Counted from the first letter of the stretch, positions 1 to 7,013 are shown. The stretch is 25,195 bases of DNA from DATILI01 sp035476635 (GCA_035476635.1 DATILI010000213.1:1-25195); one strand, 5' to 3'. Numbers and translations are program-made. The notes: generated by a model not told the origin, from the sequence alone.

Positions 1-721
1 CGCCGGCCAGCAGGGCCGCGACCTGCGCCGCCGGGTCGGCGATGAAGCGAAAGCTTGCCTTCTTGATCTTGATGGCCGCGGCGTTGCGGTAGCCGTCCCA
101 TTTACCCAGCGTGACCGAGGAACCCTTGGTCCAGCTGTCCAATTTGTAGGGGCCGGAGCCCACCGGCTTGGTGGCGTTGCTGTCGGCGCTCTTGGGTTCG
201 ACGATGATGGCCGTGGCCTGGCCCATGAGGAACAGGAAGTCGGGGTCGAGTTCCTTGTTGATGATCACCAGCGTTTGCTCATCGATCGCCGCCACGCTTT
301 CCATGCTGGCGAAGGTGCGCTTGTCCTTGTTGGTGCTTTTCTCGGCGCCGGCACGCTGGAAGGAGAACTTCACGGCTTCGGCGTTGAGCGGCTCGCCGTT
401 CTGGAATTTGACGCCTTTGCGCAGCTTGAAGGTGTAGGTGCGCAGGTCGGGCGAGACCTCCCAGCTCTCGGCCAGCAGCGGCGACACCGTGCCGTCGGCA
501 TTGATCTTGGTCAGGGTTTCGAAGATGTTGTACAGGGTGATTTCCGCGATGGCCGATGCAGCGCCTGCGGTCGGGTCCAGCCCCGGCGGTTCCAGGGCCA
601 TGGCCAGCACGACCGAATCCTTGCGGCCCTGGGCCAGCGCGGCCTGGGGCAGGGCAAGCGGCACGCTGGTGGCCAGCGCTGCCATTGCCGAATGAGTGAG
701 TACGGTGCGTCTTTTCAACAT
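1..721 (-). CDS. Peptide-type ABC transporter substrate-binding protein (partial, C-terminus missing)
   Basis: This is the periplasmic binding protein of an ABC importer for peptides or a similar small solute (SBP_bac_5 family). Only the first 240 codons are present; family members are usually about 500-540 residues. The N-terminus MLKRRTVLT, a hydrophobic stretch and ALAQ form a signal peptide of about 30 residues, and the KRRTVL motif makes Tat export possible. The mature part then shows family hallmarks: LEPPGLDPTAGAASAIAEI, YNIFETLTKI, LAESWEVSPDLRTYTFKLR and VKFQNGEPLNAEAVKFSF. The ATG at 721 is chosen because a GGAG Shine-Dalgarno lies just upstream and the signal peptide starts there. 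It is the last gene of the minus-strand importer operon, 45 bp after the second ATPase gene. The substrate cannot be read from the sequence; dipeptide, oligopeptide or glutathione are all possible. Confidence 0.93.
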   Translation of the reverse strand, partial: MLKRRTVLTHSAMAALATSVPLALPQAALAQGRKDSVVLAMALEPPGLDPTAGAASAIAEITLYNIFETLTKINADGTVSPLLAESWEVSPDLRTYTFKLRKGVKFQNGEPLNAEAVKFSFQRAGAEKSTNKDKRTFASMESVAAIDEQTLVIINKELDPDFLFLMGQATAIIVEPKSADSNATKPVGSGPYKLDSWTKGSSVTLGKWDGYRNAAAIKIKKASFRFIADPAAQVAALLAG

Positions 722-766
722 GATGGGTTTCTCCAGACTAAGACCATGACGATTTGAATTCTCACA

Positions 767-1615
767 TCATCCCCGAGTTGGGACGGGTTGTGCAAGCACT
801 TGTCCGCGGCGCTGCCGCCGGCCTGGTTCGGGGCGCGGCACGGCGTTGAGCAGCGCCTGCGTGTAGGGGTGCTCGGCGGCGTGAAAAAGTTTCTCGGGCG
901 GGCCTTGCTCGACGATGCGGCCTTGCCAGATCACCGCCACTTCGTCGCACAGGTGGTGCACCACCGCGAGGTCGTGGCTGATCAGCATGTAGGTGATGCC
1001 GAATTCGGTCTGCAGGTCCTGCATCAGGTTCAGCACCTGGGCCTGCACCGAGACGTCGAGCGCGCTGACCGGCTCGTCGGCGACGATCAGGCGCGGCCGC
1101 GTGATGAGCGCGCGCGCGATGGCGATACGCTGGCGCTGGCCGCCGGAAAATTCATGCGGATACTTGTCCAGGTCGGAGTTGCGCAGGCCGACCGAGGCCA
1201 GCACCTTGGCCGCCTGCTCGCGCTGCGCTTCGCGAGCGGTTTCGCCCAGCGCGGCCAGCGGCTCGGTGACGATGCGTTCGACTTTCTGGCGCGGGTCGAG
1301 CGAACCGTAGGGGTCCTGGAACACCATCTGGAAATCGCGGCGCGCGCGGCGCAGCTCCGCCGGTGGCAGCGCATGCAGGTCGCGGCCCAGGAGCTTCACG
1401 CTGCCCGAAGTCGGCTTGTCCAGCGCCATCACCAGGCGTGCCAGGGTGGACTTGCCCGAACCCGATTCGCCGACGATGCCCAGGCTGCGGCCGCTCTCGA
1501 TGGAAAAACTCACGCCGTTGAGCGCATGCACCTTGGGCGGCGGCGTGAACAGGCGCTCGCGCGGCATGGTGTATTCGCGCACCAGTTGATCGGCTTGCAG
1601 CAATAGTTCACTCAT
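767..1615 (-). CDS. Peptide ABC transporter ATP-binding protein, OppF/DppF type
   Basis: This is the second of the two ATPase subunits that power the importer from the cytoplasmic face. The 282-residue product has a Walker A motif (GIVGESGSGKS), the Q-loop region (VFQDPYGSLDPR), the ABC signature (FSGGQRQR), Walker B with D-loop (LIVADEPVSALD) and the H-loop histidine (LISHDLAVVHH). The C-terminal EHPYTQALLNAVP segment is the oligopeptide HPY region typical of OppD/OppF. I place the start at the ATG at 1615 (MSELLLQADQLV) because upstream in-frame codons run into a REP-like repeat and would give a low-complexity leader. OppF-type proteins are often longer (about 320 residues), so this one is at the short end. 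It lies downstream of the OppD-type ATPase, separated by a 147-bp gap unusual for this otherwise overlapping operon. Confidence 0.95.
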   Translation of the reverse strand: MSELLLQADQLVREYTMPRERLFTPPPKVHALNGVSFSIESGRSLGIVGESGSGKSTLARLVMALDKPTSGSVKLLGRDLHALPPAELRRARRDFQMVFQDPYGSLDPRQKVERIVTEPLAALGETAREAQREQAAKVLASVGLRNSDLDKYPHEFSGGQRQRIAIARALITRPRLIVADEPVSALDVSVQAQVLNLMQDLQTEFGITYMLISHDLAVVHHLCDEVAVIWQGRIVEQGPPEKLFHAAEHPYTQALLNAVPRPEPGRRQRRGQVLAQPVPTRG

Positions 1616-1630
1616 ACCGCGGCCTCTTGC

Positions 1631-1733
1631 TCCCTCTCCCTCCGGGAGAGGGCGGGGTGAGGGCACGGGCGACAGCAAGGCCGGTGGCCTCCGCGAACAC
1701 CCTCACCCTAACCCTCTCCCGGAGGGAGAGGGA
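1631..1733. repeat. Inverted pair of REP-like palindromic repeats
   Basis: Two nearly identical units of 33-34 bp lie in opposite orientation at 1631-1663 and 1700-1733, with a 36-bp spacer. Each contains a perfect 9-bp stem, CCCTCTCCC/GGGAGAGGG around a 3-nt loop, followed on one side by a CCCTCACCC-type tail. When aligned in the same sense they differ only at a short internal segment (CG against TAA). The arrangement is that of a BIME-like REP doublet. It fills most of the gap between the two ATPase genes, so it would be transcribed as two strong hairpins in the importer mRNA. No REP-associated transposase gene is visible in the window. Confidence 0.85.
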
Positions 1734-1762
1734 ATGAAGGCAGGGGGTTGGCGCCGGATGTC

Positions 1763-2770
1763 TCATGCCAGTGCTTCCACTACAGGCGCTTGGCGCAATT
1801 CGGCTTCGATCGCATCGAGCCGGATGCAGCGCACCGCGTGCCCATCGTCCACCGCAACGGGCGGCGGGGGTGTCGTGTGGCATTCGGCAACGGTGTAGCG
1901 GCAGCGGCCGGCGAACGGGCAACCGGCGGGCAGGTCCACCAGCTCGGGCACGGTGCCGGCGATCGTGGCCAGGCGCTGGCCGCGCGCCGAGCCGAGGCGG
2001 GGGCGCGCGGCAAACAGGCCGCGCGTGTAGGGGTGCGTCATGCGCGCGAACACGGCATCGGTCGGGCCGCTCTCCACCACGCTGCCGCCGTACATCACCA
2101 GCATGCGCGCCACGTTTTGCGCGATCACGCCGAGGTCGTGCGAGATCAGCATCAGCGCCATGCCGCGCTCGGCGACGAGGTCGTCGATCAGGTCGAGGAT
2201 CTGCTGCTGGATGGTCACGTCCAGGGCGGTGGTGGGCTCATCGGCGATCAGCAGGTCGGGCCCGCAGGCCAGCGCCATGGCGATGGTGATGCGCTGGCGC
2301 TGGCCGCCCGAGAACTGGTGTGGGTAGGCGTCGATGCGGCGGGCCGCGTCGGCAATGCCCACGCGGTCGAGCAATGCGATGACTTCCTTGCGCGCCGCCG
2401 CGCCGGTCAGGCCGCGGTGCAGCCGCAGTGGCTCTGCCACCTGGCGGCCGACGCTGTGCACCGGGTTCAGCGCCGTCATCGGCTCCTGGAAGATCATGCC
2501 GATGCGGTTGCCGCGCAGGCGGCACAGCTCCGCATCCCGCTTGCCCACGAGCTCTTCGCCGTCGAACCGGATGCTGCCGGTGACTTGCGCGTTTTCCGGC
2601 AGCAGGCCCATCAGCGACAGCACGGTGATGGATTTGCCGCAACCCGATTCGCCGATCAGGCCCAGCGTCTCGCCGCGCTCCAGGGAGAAGCTGACGCCGC
2701 GCACCGCCGTGGCCGGGCCGCGCTGGGTTTGCAAGCGGATGTGCAGGTTGTTGACTTCGAGCAGAGCCAT
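1763..2770 (-). CDS. Peptide ABC transporter ATP-binding protein, OppD/DppD type
   Basis: This is the first ATPase subunit of the importer, 335 residues, the usual length for OppD/DppD. It has Walker A (GLIGESGCGKS), Q-loop (IFQEPMTALNPVHSVG), signature (FSGGQRQRITIAMAL), Walker B and D-loop (LLIADEPTTALD), H-loop (LISHDLGVIAQN) and the C-terminal HPYTRGLFAARP region. A cysteine-bearing segment, CPFAGRCRYTVAEC, near the C-terminus is typical of the oligo_HPY domain, in which such cysteines can bind an iron-sulfur cluster in some family members. Its ATG shares one base with the TAA stop of the upstream permease (TAATG), so translation is probably coupled. Confidence 0.96.
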   Translation of the reverse strand: MALLEVNNLHIRLQTQRGPATAVRGVSFSLERGETLGLIGESGCGKSITVLSLMGLLPENAQVTGSIRFDGEELVGKRDAELCRLRGNRIGMIFQEPMTALNPVHSVGRQVAEPLRLHRGLTGAAARKEVIALLDRVGIADAARRIDAYPHQFSGGQRQRITIAMALACGPDLLIADEPTTALDVTIQQQILDLIDDLVAERGMALMLISHDLGVIAQNVARMLVMYGGSVVESGPTDAVFARMTHPYTRGLFAARPRLGSARGQRLATIAGTVPELVDLPAGCPFAGRCRYTVAECHTTPPPPVAVDDGHAVRCIRLDAIEAELRQAPVVEALA

Positions 2771-3732
2771 TATCTTTTTCTCGAAAGGCGGGGGTCCAGC
2801 AAGTCGCGCAGGCCATCGCCGAGCAGGTTCAGGCCGAGCACGGCAAAGGCGATGGCCAGCCCCGGCCAGACGGCCAGTAGCGGTGCATCGAACATCAGGG
2901 TCTGCGCCTCGCTGAGCATGCGGCCCCAGGAGGGCTGTGGCGGCTGCGTGCCCAGGCCCAGGTAGGACAGGGCGGCTTCGGCCAGGATGGCGATGGCAAA
3001 GCGGATCGTGGCCTGCACGATCAGCACCGAGTAGATGTTGGGCAGCACATGCTCGAGCGTGATGCTGAGAGGCCCCTTGCCGCAGGCGCGCGCTGCCAGC
3101 ACGAATTCGCGCGACCAGACGGCGTTGGCCGACGCCCGCGTGATGCGCGCAAAAGTCGGGATGTTGTAGATGCCGATGGCGATGATGGCGTTGACGATGC
3201 CGGCGCCGAACACCGCCGTCATCATGATGGCCGACAGGATGGCGGGGAAGGCGAAGCTGAAGTCCGACAGCCGCATGATGGCCTCTTCGACCCAGCCGCG
3301 CCGGGCCGCGGCGAGCAGCCCGAGGGCCGTGCCCAGCACGAGGCCGATGCTCACGGCGATCACACCCACCAGGATGGAGGCGCGCGCGCCAACCAGCAGC
3401 AGCGAAGTGATGTCACGCCCAAACGGGTCGGTGCCCAGCCAGTGCAGTTTCTGCGCCCCCACGCTTGCCACTTCGTGTGCTGCGCTGCCCCCCGAGGGGG
3501 CCGTCGCGTCTTGGGACGGCCCTGCGACGCTCATGGGCGGCTGCAACTTGCCCGGAATGTTCATCTCGTAGGGCGAGAAGGGCGTCCAGACCAGCGAGAG
3601 GGCGGCCGTCGCGATCAGCAGCAGGGTCAGCACCGCGCCGACGACGAAGCTGCGGTGGCCGAGTGCGCGGCGCCAGAAGTGCTGCGCGCGCGGCGCGGCG
3701 GCGGAAGAAGCGGGGTTCAGCACGCTGCTCAT
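2770..3732 (-). CDS. Peptide ABC transporter permease, OppC/DppC type, with repeat-derived insertion
   Basis: This 320-residue inner-membrane permease carries the BPD_transp_1 fold. A first membrane segment at about residues 30-50 is followed by a periplasmic loop, then LGTDPFGRDITSLLL, several more membrane segments and the EAA coupling motif (EAALSYLGLGTQPPQPSWGR), ending with GDGLRDLLDPRL as in DppC/OppC. The ATG at 3732 overlaps the stop of the upstream permease (ATGA). The oddity is in the loop after the first membrane segment. Between GKLQPP and HWLGTD there are about 28 extra residues (67-94, beginning MSVAGPSQDATAPSGG) encoded by a dispersed DNA repeat that recurs at the 5' end of mutY. 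The frame stays open throughout, so the gene is probably functional with an enlarged periplasmic loop. Confidence 0.95.
   Translation of the reverse strand: MSSVLNPASSAAAPRAQHFWRRALGHRSFVVGAVLTLLLIATAALSLVWTPFSPYEMNIPGKLQPPMSVAGPSQDATAPSGGSAAHEVASVGAQKLHWLGTDPFGRDITSLLLVGARASILVGVIAVSIGLVLGTALGLLAAARRGWVEEAIMRLSDFSFAFPAILSAIMMTAVFGAGIVNAIIAIGIYNIPTFARITRASANAVWSREFVLAARACGKGPLSITLEHVLPNIYSVLIVQATIRFAIAILAEAALSYLGLGTQPPQPSWGRMLSEAQTLMFDAPLLAVWPGLAIAFAVLGLNLLGDGLRDLLDPRLSRKR
3452..3534 (-). repeat. Dispersed ~83-bp repeat, copy A (in frame inside the OppC-type permease)
   Basis: Read on the minus strand from 3534, this sequence aligns without gaps to 14125-14207 on the plus strand over 83 bp with nine mismatches by my count. 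Both begin ATGAGCG and end GTGGGGGCGCA. The unit contains a core palindrome GGCCCCC-T-(C/T)-GGGGGGC-like (GCCCCC TC GGGGGGC here). Copy A also holds an 8-bp stem, GGGCCGTC with GACGGCCC. It is translated in the permease reading frame as MSVAGPSQDATAPSGG followed by SAAHEVASVGAQ. Left and right boundaries are estimated from where the similarity to copy B stops. Confidence 0.85.
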
Positions 3733-4679
3733 ATGTCGCTGGCTTTCACGCGCGGGTCGATCACCGCGTAGAGCACGTCGACGATGAAGTTCACGGTCAC
3801 CACCATGGCGGCCAGCAGCATTACGCAGTTGCGCACCACGATCAGGTCGCGGTTGGAGATGGACTGGAAGATCAGGCGGCCGAGGCCGGGCAGGTAGAAC
3901 ACGTTTTCCACGACGATGGTGCCGGCCAGCAATTCGGCGAACTGCAGGCCCATGACGGTGACGACAGGGATCAGCGCATTGCGCAGCACGTGGCCCCAGA
4001 GCGTGGCGCGCTGCGACAGGCCCTTGGCGCGTGCGGTGCGCACGAAGTCTTCGCGCAGCACCTCCAGCACGGCCGATCGCGTGATGCGCGCCAGAATCGC
4101 CGACTGAACCACCGCCAGCGACAGCGCCGGCAGCATCAGCGACTTGAATGCCTCGAACACGCCCTCGTCCCAGCCTGGAAAGCCGCCGGCGGAGAACCAT
4201 TTGAGGTGGACCGAAAACAGCAGGATCAGCAGGATGGCAAACCAGAAATTCGGAATCGCGATGCCGGCCTGCGTCAACCCCATGACGCTGACATCGCCCA
4301 GGCGGTTGTGGCGCGCCGCGGCGTAGACGCCGGCGCACAGCGCCAGCACGGTGGTCAGCGCCATCGCCATCAAAGCCAGCGGTACCGTCAGGGTCAGCCG
4401 CTCCAGCACCAGTTCATGTACCGGGGTGCTGTAGGCATAGCTCAGCCCCAGATCGCCGACGACCAGGCCGCTGATCCAGTGCCAGTAGCGCTCCAGCGGC
4501 GGGCGGTCCAGCCCGAGCTTGTTGGCCAGCGCCTGCACCACATCGGGCGAGGCATCGGGGCCCATCAGGATCTGCGCGGCGTCGCCAGGCAGGATTTCCA
4601 GCACGAGGAACACCACGACGGAGGTGCCGAGCAAGGTCGCAATCAGTGTGATGACGCGTTTTAAGAGAAAAAGACTCAT
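3729..4679 (-). CDS. Peptide ABC transporter permease, OppB/DppB type
   Basis: This is the first permease of the importer and first gene of the operon, 316 residues, close to the usual 306-340. It opens with MSLFLLKRVITLIATLLGTS, a membrane segment, then the periplasmic GDAAQILMGPDASPD region found in DppB/OppB-type proteins. Further membrane segments follow, with the EAA-like coupling motif ARAKGLSQRATLWGHVLRNA, and then ENVFYLPGLGRLIFQSISNRD and a final segment ending in YAVIDPRVK. It pairs with the OppC-type permease to form the channel. The next gene starts in its stop codon (ATGA). The 139-bp gap to the divergent ferredoxin gene should hold the promoter; a CATAAT box at 4760-4765 (minus strand) with TTGGAC at 4785-4790 is a weak candidate because the spacing is 19 bp. 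Confidence 0.96.
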   Translation of the reverse strand: MSLFLLKRVITLIATLLGTSVVVFLVLEILPGDAAQILMGPDASPDVVQALANKLGLDRPPLERYWHWISGLVVGDLGLSYAYSTPVHELVLERLTLTVPLALMAMALTTVLALCAGVYAAARHNRLGDVSVMGLTQAGIAIPNFWFAILLILLFSVHLKWFSAGGFPGWDEGVFEAFKSLMLPALSLAVVQSAILARITRSAVLEVLREDFVRTARAKGLSQRATLWGHVLRNALIPVVTVMGLQFAELLAGTIVVENVFYLPGLGRLIFQSISNRDLIVVRNCVMLLAAMVVTVNFIVDVLYAVIDPRVKASDI

Positions 4680-4806
4680 GGAGCGGTGCGGGCCGGTCTG
4701 CGTCTGCCGGCCAATGCGAGCGTGGGCGTATTCGTATGTATGGCTATCGTTTTGAACGCATTATGACCAACCGGCGTCCATTGCGTCCAAGACAGCTTCC
4801 AGGCGG

Positions 4807-4812
4807 GATAAT
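4807..4812 (+). promoter_or_regulatory. Candidate -10 box for the ferredoxin gene
   Basis: GATAAT matches the sigma-70 -10 consensus at five of six positions and ends 6 nt before the ATG at 4819. Transcription would then start at or within a base or two of the start codon, giving a leaderless mRNA. The only -35-like element, TTGCGT at 4781-4786, sits 20 bp away, which is long. No convincing Shine-Dalgarno sequence is present; GGCGGG overlaps the -10 region. Confidence 0.4.
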
Positions 4813-4818
4813 CGGCAC

Positions 4819-5082
4819 ATGGCGCTGATCATTACCGACGAGTGCATCAACTGCGATGTGTGCGAACCCGAGTGCCCGAATGAGGCAATCTCTCTCGGGC
4901 CGGAGATCTACGAGATCGACCCGCACAAGTGCACCGAGTGCGTCGGGCATTTCGACGAGCCGCAGTGCGTCCAGGTCTGCCCGGTAGCCTGCATTCCGAT
5001 CAATCCGCAGTTCATCGAGGACCAGGAAACGCTGTGGCAGAAGTACCGGCGCTTGCAGGCGCAGGCCACAGCACCCAAGTAA
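4819..5082 (+). CDS. YfhL-family 2[4Fe-4S] ferredoxin
   Basis: This is a small cytoplasmic electron carrier of 87 residues. The first cluster motif is C9-x2-C12-x2-C15-x3-C19-P. The second is C38-x2-C41-x8-C50-x3-C54-P, with an extra cysteine at 58. The longer loop between the second and third cysteines of the second motif, and the C-terminal extension, are the pattern of Allochromatium-type (YfhL/Fdx) ferredoxins, which have two clusters of unequal and very low potential. In related genomes it lies next to coaD; here its upstream neighbour is the divergent peptide importer. It ends 15 bp before the convergent pth gene with no terminator hairpin in between. The redox partner is unknown. Confidence 0.95.
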   Translation: MALIITDECINCDVCEPECPNEAISLGPEIYEIDPHKCTECVGHFDEPQCVQVCPVACIPINPQFIEDQETLWQKYRRLQAQATAPK

Positions 5083-5097
5083 CGCCCAGGTAGTCCC

Positions 5098-5712
5098 TTA
5101 GTCTTTCAGGTCTTCGGGCTTGGGTGGCTTGGGCCGTGGCGGCTTGCTGGTGTGGATCAGCATCGTGGCCTTTTCCATCTCGCCGGCCAACAGTGCCGGC
5201 ATGGCCTTGAGCGTACGCGTGATGCAGTCCTCGATGGCGATGCGCTGTTCGGGCGACGGTTTCTTCAATACCCAGTGGATCACCTCGGCCTTCACGCCGG
5301 GATGCCCTATGCCCAGACGCAAGCGCCAGTAGTCGTCCGTGCCCAGCTGGCCATGGATGTCGCGCAGGCCGTTGTGGCCGGCATGGCTGCCACCGAACTT
5401 GAGCTTGACCTGGCCGGGCGTGATGTCCAGTTCGTCGTGCGCCACCAGGATTTCCTGCGGCTGGATCTTGAAGAACCGCGCCAGCGACGCCACTGATTTG
5501 CCCGACAGGTTCATGAAGGTCTGGGGCTTGAGCAGCCAGATGGTCTGCCCATGGACCGTGGTGCGCGCCATCTGGCCGTGGTAGCTGCGCTCCGGCACGA
5601 GCGACACCTTGAGCTCGTGCGCCAAGGCATCGATCCACCAGAAACCGGCGTTGTGGCGCGTCGCCTCGTACTCGGCGCCTGGATTGCCCAGGCCGACAAA
5701 CAGTTTGATCAT
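5098..5712 (-). CDS. pth: Peptidyl-tRNA hydrolase
   Basis: This enzyme hydrolyses peptidyl-tRNAs released from stalled or aborted ribosomes and so recycles tRNA. The product has 204 residues, near the E. coli length of 194. Hallmarks visible are VGLGNPG with Asn10, the catalytic His20 in TRHNAGF, KPQTFMN with Asn68, the HDELD segment that holds the acidic partner, and GSHAGHNGLRDI. I start at the ATG at 5712 (MIKLFVGLGNPG), which aligns exactly with the family; an in-frame codon further upstream would add 14 unrelated residues. The C-terminal tail is rich in proline and lysine (SKPPRPKPPKPEDLKD). It lies 38 bp downstream of a small proline-rich gene on the same strand. Confidence 0.98.
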   Translation of the reverse strand: MIKLFVGLGNPGAEYEATRHNAGFWWIDALAHELKVSLVPERSYHGQMARTTVHGQTIWLLKPQTFMNLSGKSVASLARFFKIQPQEILVAHDELDITPGQVKLKFGGSHAGHNGLRDIHGQLGTDDYWRLRLGIGHPGVKAEVIHWVLKKPSPEQRIAIEDCITRTLKAMPALLAGEMEKATMLIHTSKPPRPKPPKPEDLKD

Positions 5713-5750
5713 GGGGAAAGAATTATCGGGGCTGCCCGGGCCCCTCCGGT

Positions 5751-5954
5751 TCACTGCTGGCCGGCTGTGTAGGGACTTTTTTCGGTGTGTTTACCGCCCT
5801 CGGGGCGCTGCTTGTCGGCGGTGGGGTCCGGCAACGGATGCGTGCGGTTGGTGCCGGTGTCGGTGGAGGGGTCGGTGGGGCGGCCAGGCTCGCCGGTTTC
5901 CTGGTCCGTATCGTCAGGGCGAAGGGGCGTTGATTTCGGCTGTGGCGTGGACAT
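5751..5954 (-). CDS. Small proline-rich, probably disordered protein
   Basis: I do not recognise a family for this 67-residue product. It is rich in Pro, Thr, Asp, Gly and charged residues (for example PLRPDDTDQETGEPGRP), has no hydrophobic segment, no cysteine and no signal peptide, and is probably intrinsically disordered. Support for a real gene is a good Shine-Dalgarno (AGGAG at 5962-5966, 7 nt before the ATG), and a fit between the rplY terminator and pth on the same strand. It may be cotranscribed with pth. It could still be a chance open frame in GC-rich DNA. No function is proposed. Confidence 0.55.
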   Translation of the reverse strand: MSTPQPKSTPLRPDDTDQETGEPGRPTDPSTDTGTNRTHPLPDPTADKQRPEGGKHTEKSPYTAGQQ

Positions 5955-6103
5955 GGTGCAGCTCCTGGGGTGGTTGGGCGGAGGGCCTGTTGCGGCCGTT
6001 CAAGCGATGCTGCGCGCGCCAAGGGCTCCGGTCTACCGGTGGATCGCGCCAGTCGGTGTCAGCCGCGTCCCACGTGCCGATTCACGATCGAACCCGTTGG
6101 GGC

Positions 6104-6134
6104 AAAAAAAAACCATCCTGCTATTCCAGGATGG
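6104..6134 (-). terminator. Rho-independent terminator after rplY
   Basis: The perfect 8-bp stem CCATCCTG/CAGGATGG (6113-6120 and 6127-6134) encloses a 6-nt loop. On the minus strand it is followed by nine U residues (complement of the A run at 6104-6112), so it ends transcription from rplY. A five-T run after the stem on the plus strand could make it bidirectional. It lies within the 243-bp gap 5955-6197, which otherwise shows nothing I can name. Confidence 0.9.
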
Positions 6135-6197
6135 CTTTTTCAGTGGGCTGGAAGGTTCGCAGGCGTATCGCCGCGAACCTCTGCACCGCAAAAAGTA

Positions 6198-6884
6198 TTA
6201 CTTCTTGGCGGTCTTGGCAGCCGGGGCCTTGGCTGCCGGCGCCTTGGCGGCCGGAGCGGCCTTGCCTGCGGGTGCTGCCGCGGCCGCAGCTGCGTCGGCG
6301 GCGGCCGGCTCGGCGGCTTCTTCGGCCGTGGCCACAACCGAGACGATCACCGGGTTGACCTTGCCGCCGCGAACCACGGCGGTAACGCCCTTGGGCAACT
6401 TGATGTCGCTCACGTGCAGCGATACACCCTTCTTCAACTCGCTCAGGTCCACTTCAATGAACTCGGGCAGGTCGGAGGGCAGGCAGGACACTTCGAGCTC
6501 GGTCACGATGTGGTTGACCAGGCAGTTCTCGAACTTCACGGCTTGCGAATTTTCTTCACCGCTGTAGTGCACCGGCACCTTCATGTGCAGCTTGGTGTTG
6601 GCGTCCACGCGCTGGAAATCGATGTGCAGCACGAGTTGCTTGAACGGGTGCATCTGCACGTTGCGCAGCAAAACCTTGCTGACCGCGCCGCCCACGTCCA
6701 TCTCCAGCACGCTGGAGTGGAAGGCTTCCTTTTTCAGGGCATGCCACAGCGCGTTGTGGTCGAGTTCGACCATCTTTGGCTCGCCTGTGCCACCATAGAC
6801 GATACCGGGCGTTTTGCCGGTGTTGCGGAGACGGCGGCTCGCACCCGTGCCCTGCTTTGCGCGCTCATAAGCGACGAATTTCAT
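6198..6884 (-). CDS. rplY: 50S ribosomal protein L25, general stress (CTC) form
   Basis: L25 binds 5S rRNA in the large ribosomal subunit; this is the long two-domain CTC form (228 residues). The N-terminal domain begins MKFVAYERAKQGTGASRRLR and continues with GKTPGIVYGG, followed by the HIDFQRV segment typical of L25/TL5. A beta-rich C-terminal domain follows (VPVHYSGEENSQAV, LPEFIEVDLSELKKG, LPKGV). The last ~35 residues are a low-complexity tail of Ala, Pro and Lys (repeats of KAPAA), common in Burkholderiales homologues. The ATG at 6884 has a GGAG Shine-Dalgarno upstream. It sits downstream of prs, but a terminator-like hairpin stands between them, so it is either expressed by readthrough or from a promoter I cannot locate. 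Confidence 0.97.
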   Translation of the reverse strand: MKFVAYERAKQGTGASRRLRNTGKTPGIVYGGTGEPKMVELDHNALWHALKKEAFHSSVLEMDVGGAVSKVLLRNVQMHPFKQLVLHIDFQRVDANTKLHMKVPVHYSGEENSQAVKFENCLVNHIVTELEVSCLPSDLPEFIEVDLSELKKGVSLHVSDIKLPKGVTAVVRGGKVNPVIVSVVATAEEAAEPAAADAAAAAAAPAGKAAPAAKAPAAKAPAAKTAKK

Positions 6885-6930
6885 AATCAACTCCAGTAAG
6901 AGCCCACCGCGACCAGTGGCGCTCCGTTTT

Positions 6931-6953
6931 AAAAAGGGCTTCAAACGAAGCCC
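6931..6953 (-). terminator. Terminator-like hairpin between prs and rplY
   Basis: The 7-bp stem GGGCTTC/GAAGCCC (6936-6942 and 6947-6953) with loop AAAC is followed on the minus strand by five U residues (complement of 6931-6935). On the plus strand a run of T at 6955-6961 follows. It lies 47 bp upstream of the rplY start codon and after the prs stop. It may terminate prs or act as a partial terminator that sets the ratio of the two transcripts. Confidence 0.75.
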
Positions 6954-6971
6954 GCTTTTTTGCCTCGGAAC

Positions 6972-7013
6972 AGTCTCTCGAAGAGACTTTGGTGAAATCT
7001 CTAAAAGAGATTT
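6972..7013 (-). repeat. Two related short hairpins at the prs 3' end
   Basis: Two perfect inverted repeats follow one another: AGTCTCT/AGAGACT (6972-6978, 6982-6988) with a 3-nt loop, and AAATCTCT/AGAGATTT (6995-7002, 7006-7013) with a 3-nt loop. They share the TCTCT/AGAGA core. The second spans the TAG stop codon of prs. With the terminator-like stem at 6936-6953 they form three tandem hairpins at the end of the prs message. Confidence 0.6.

Noticed and set aside
1616..1678. N-terminal extension of the OppF-type ATPase through the REP-like unit
   Set aside because: The added ~20 residues are low-complexity translation of the palindrome, have no family match, and a good ATG exists at 1615 in the position expected for the fold.
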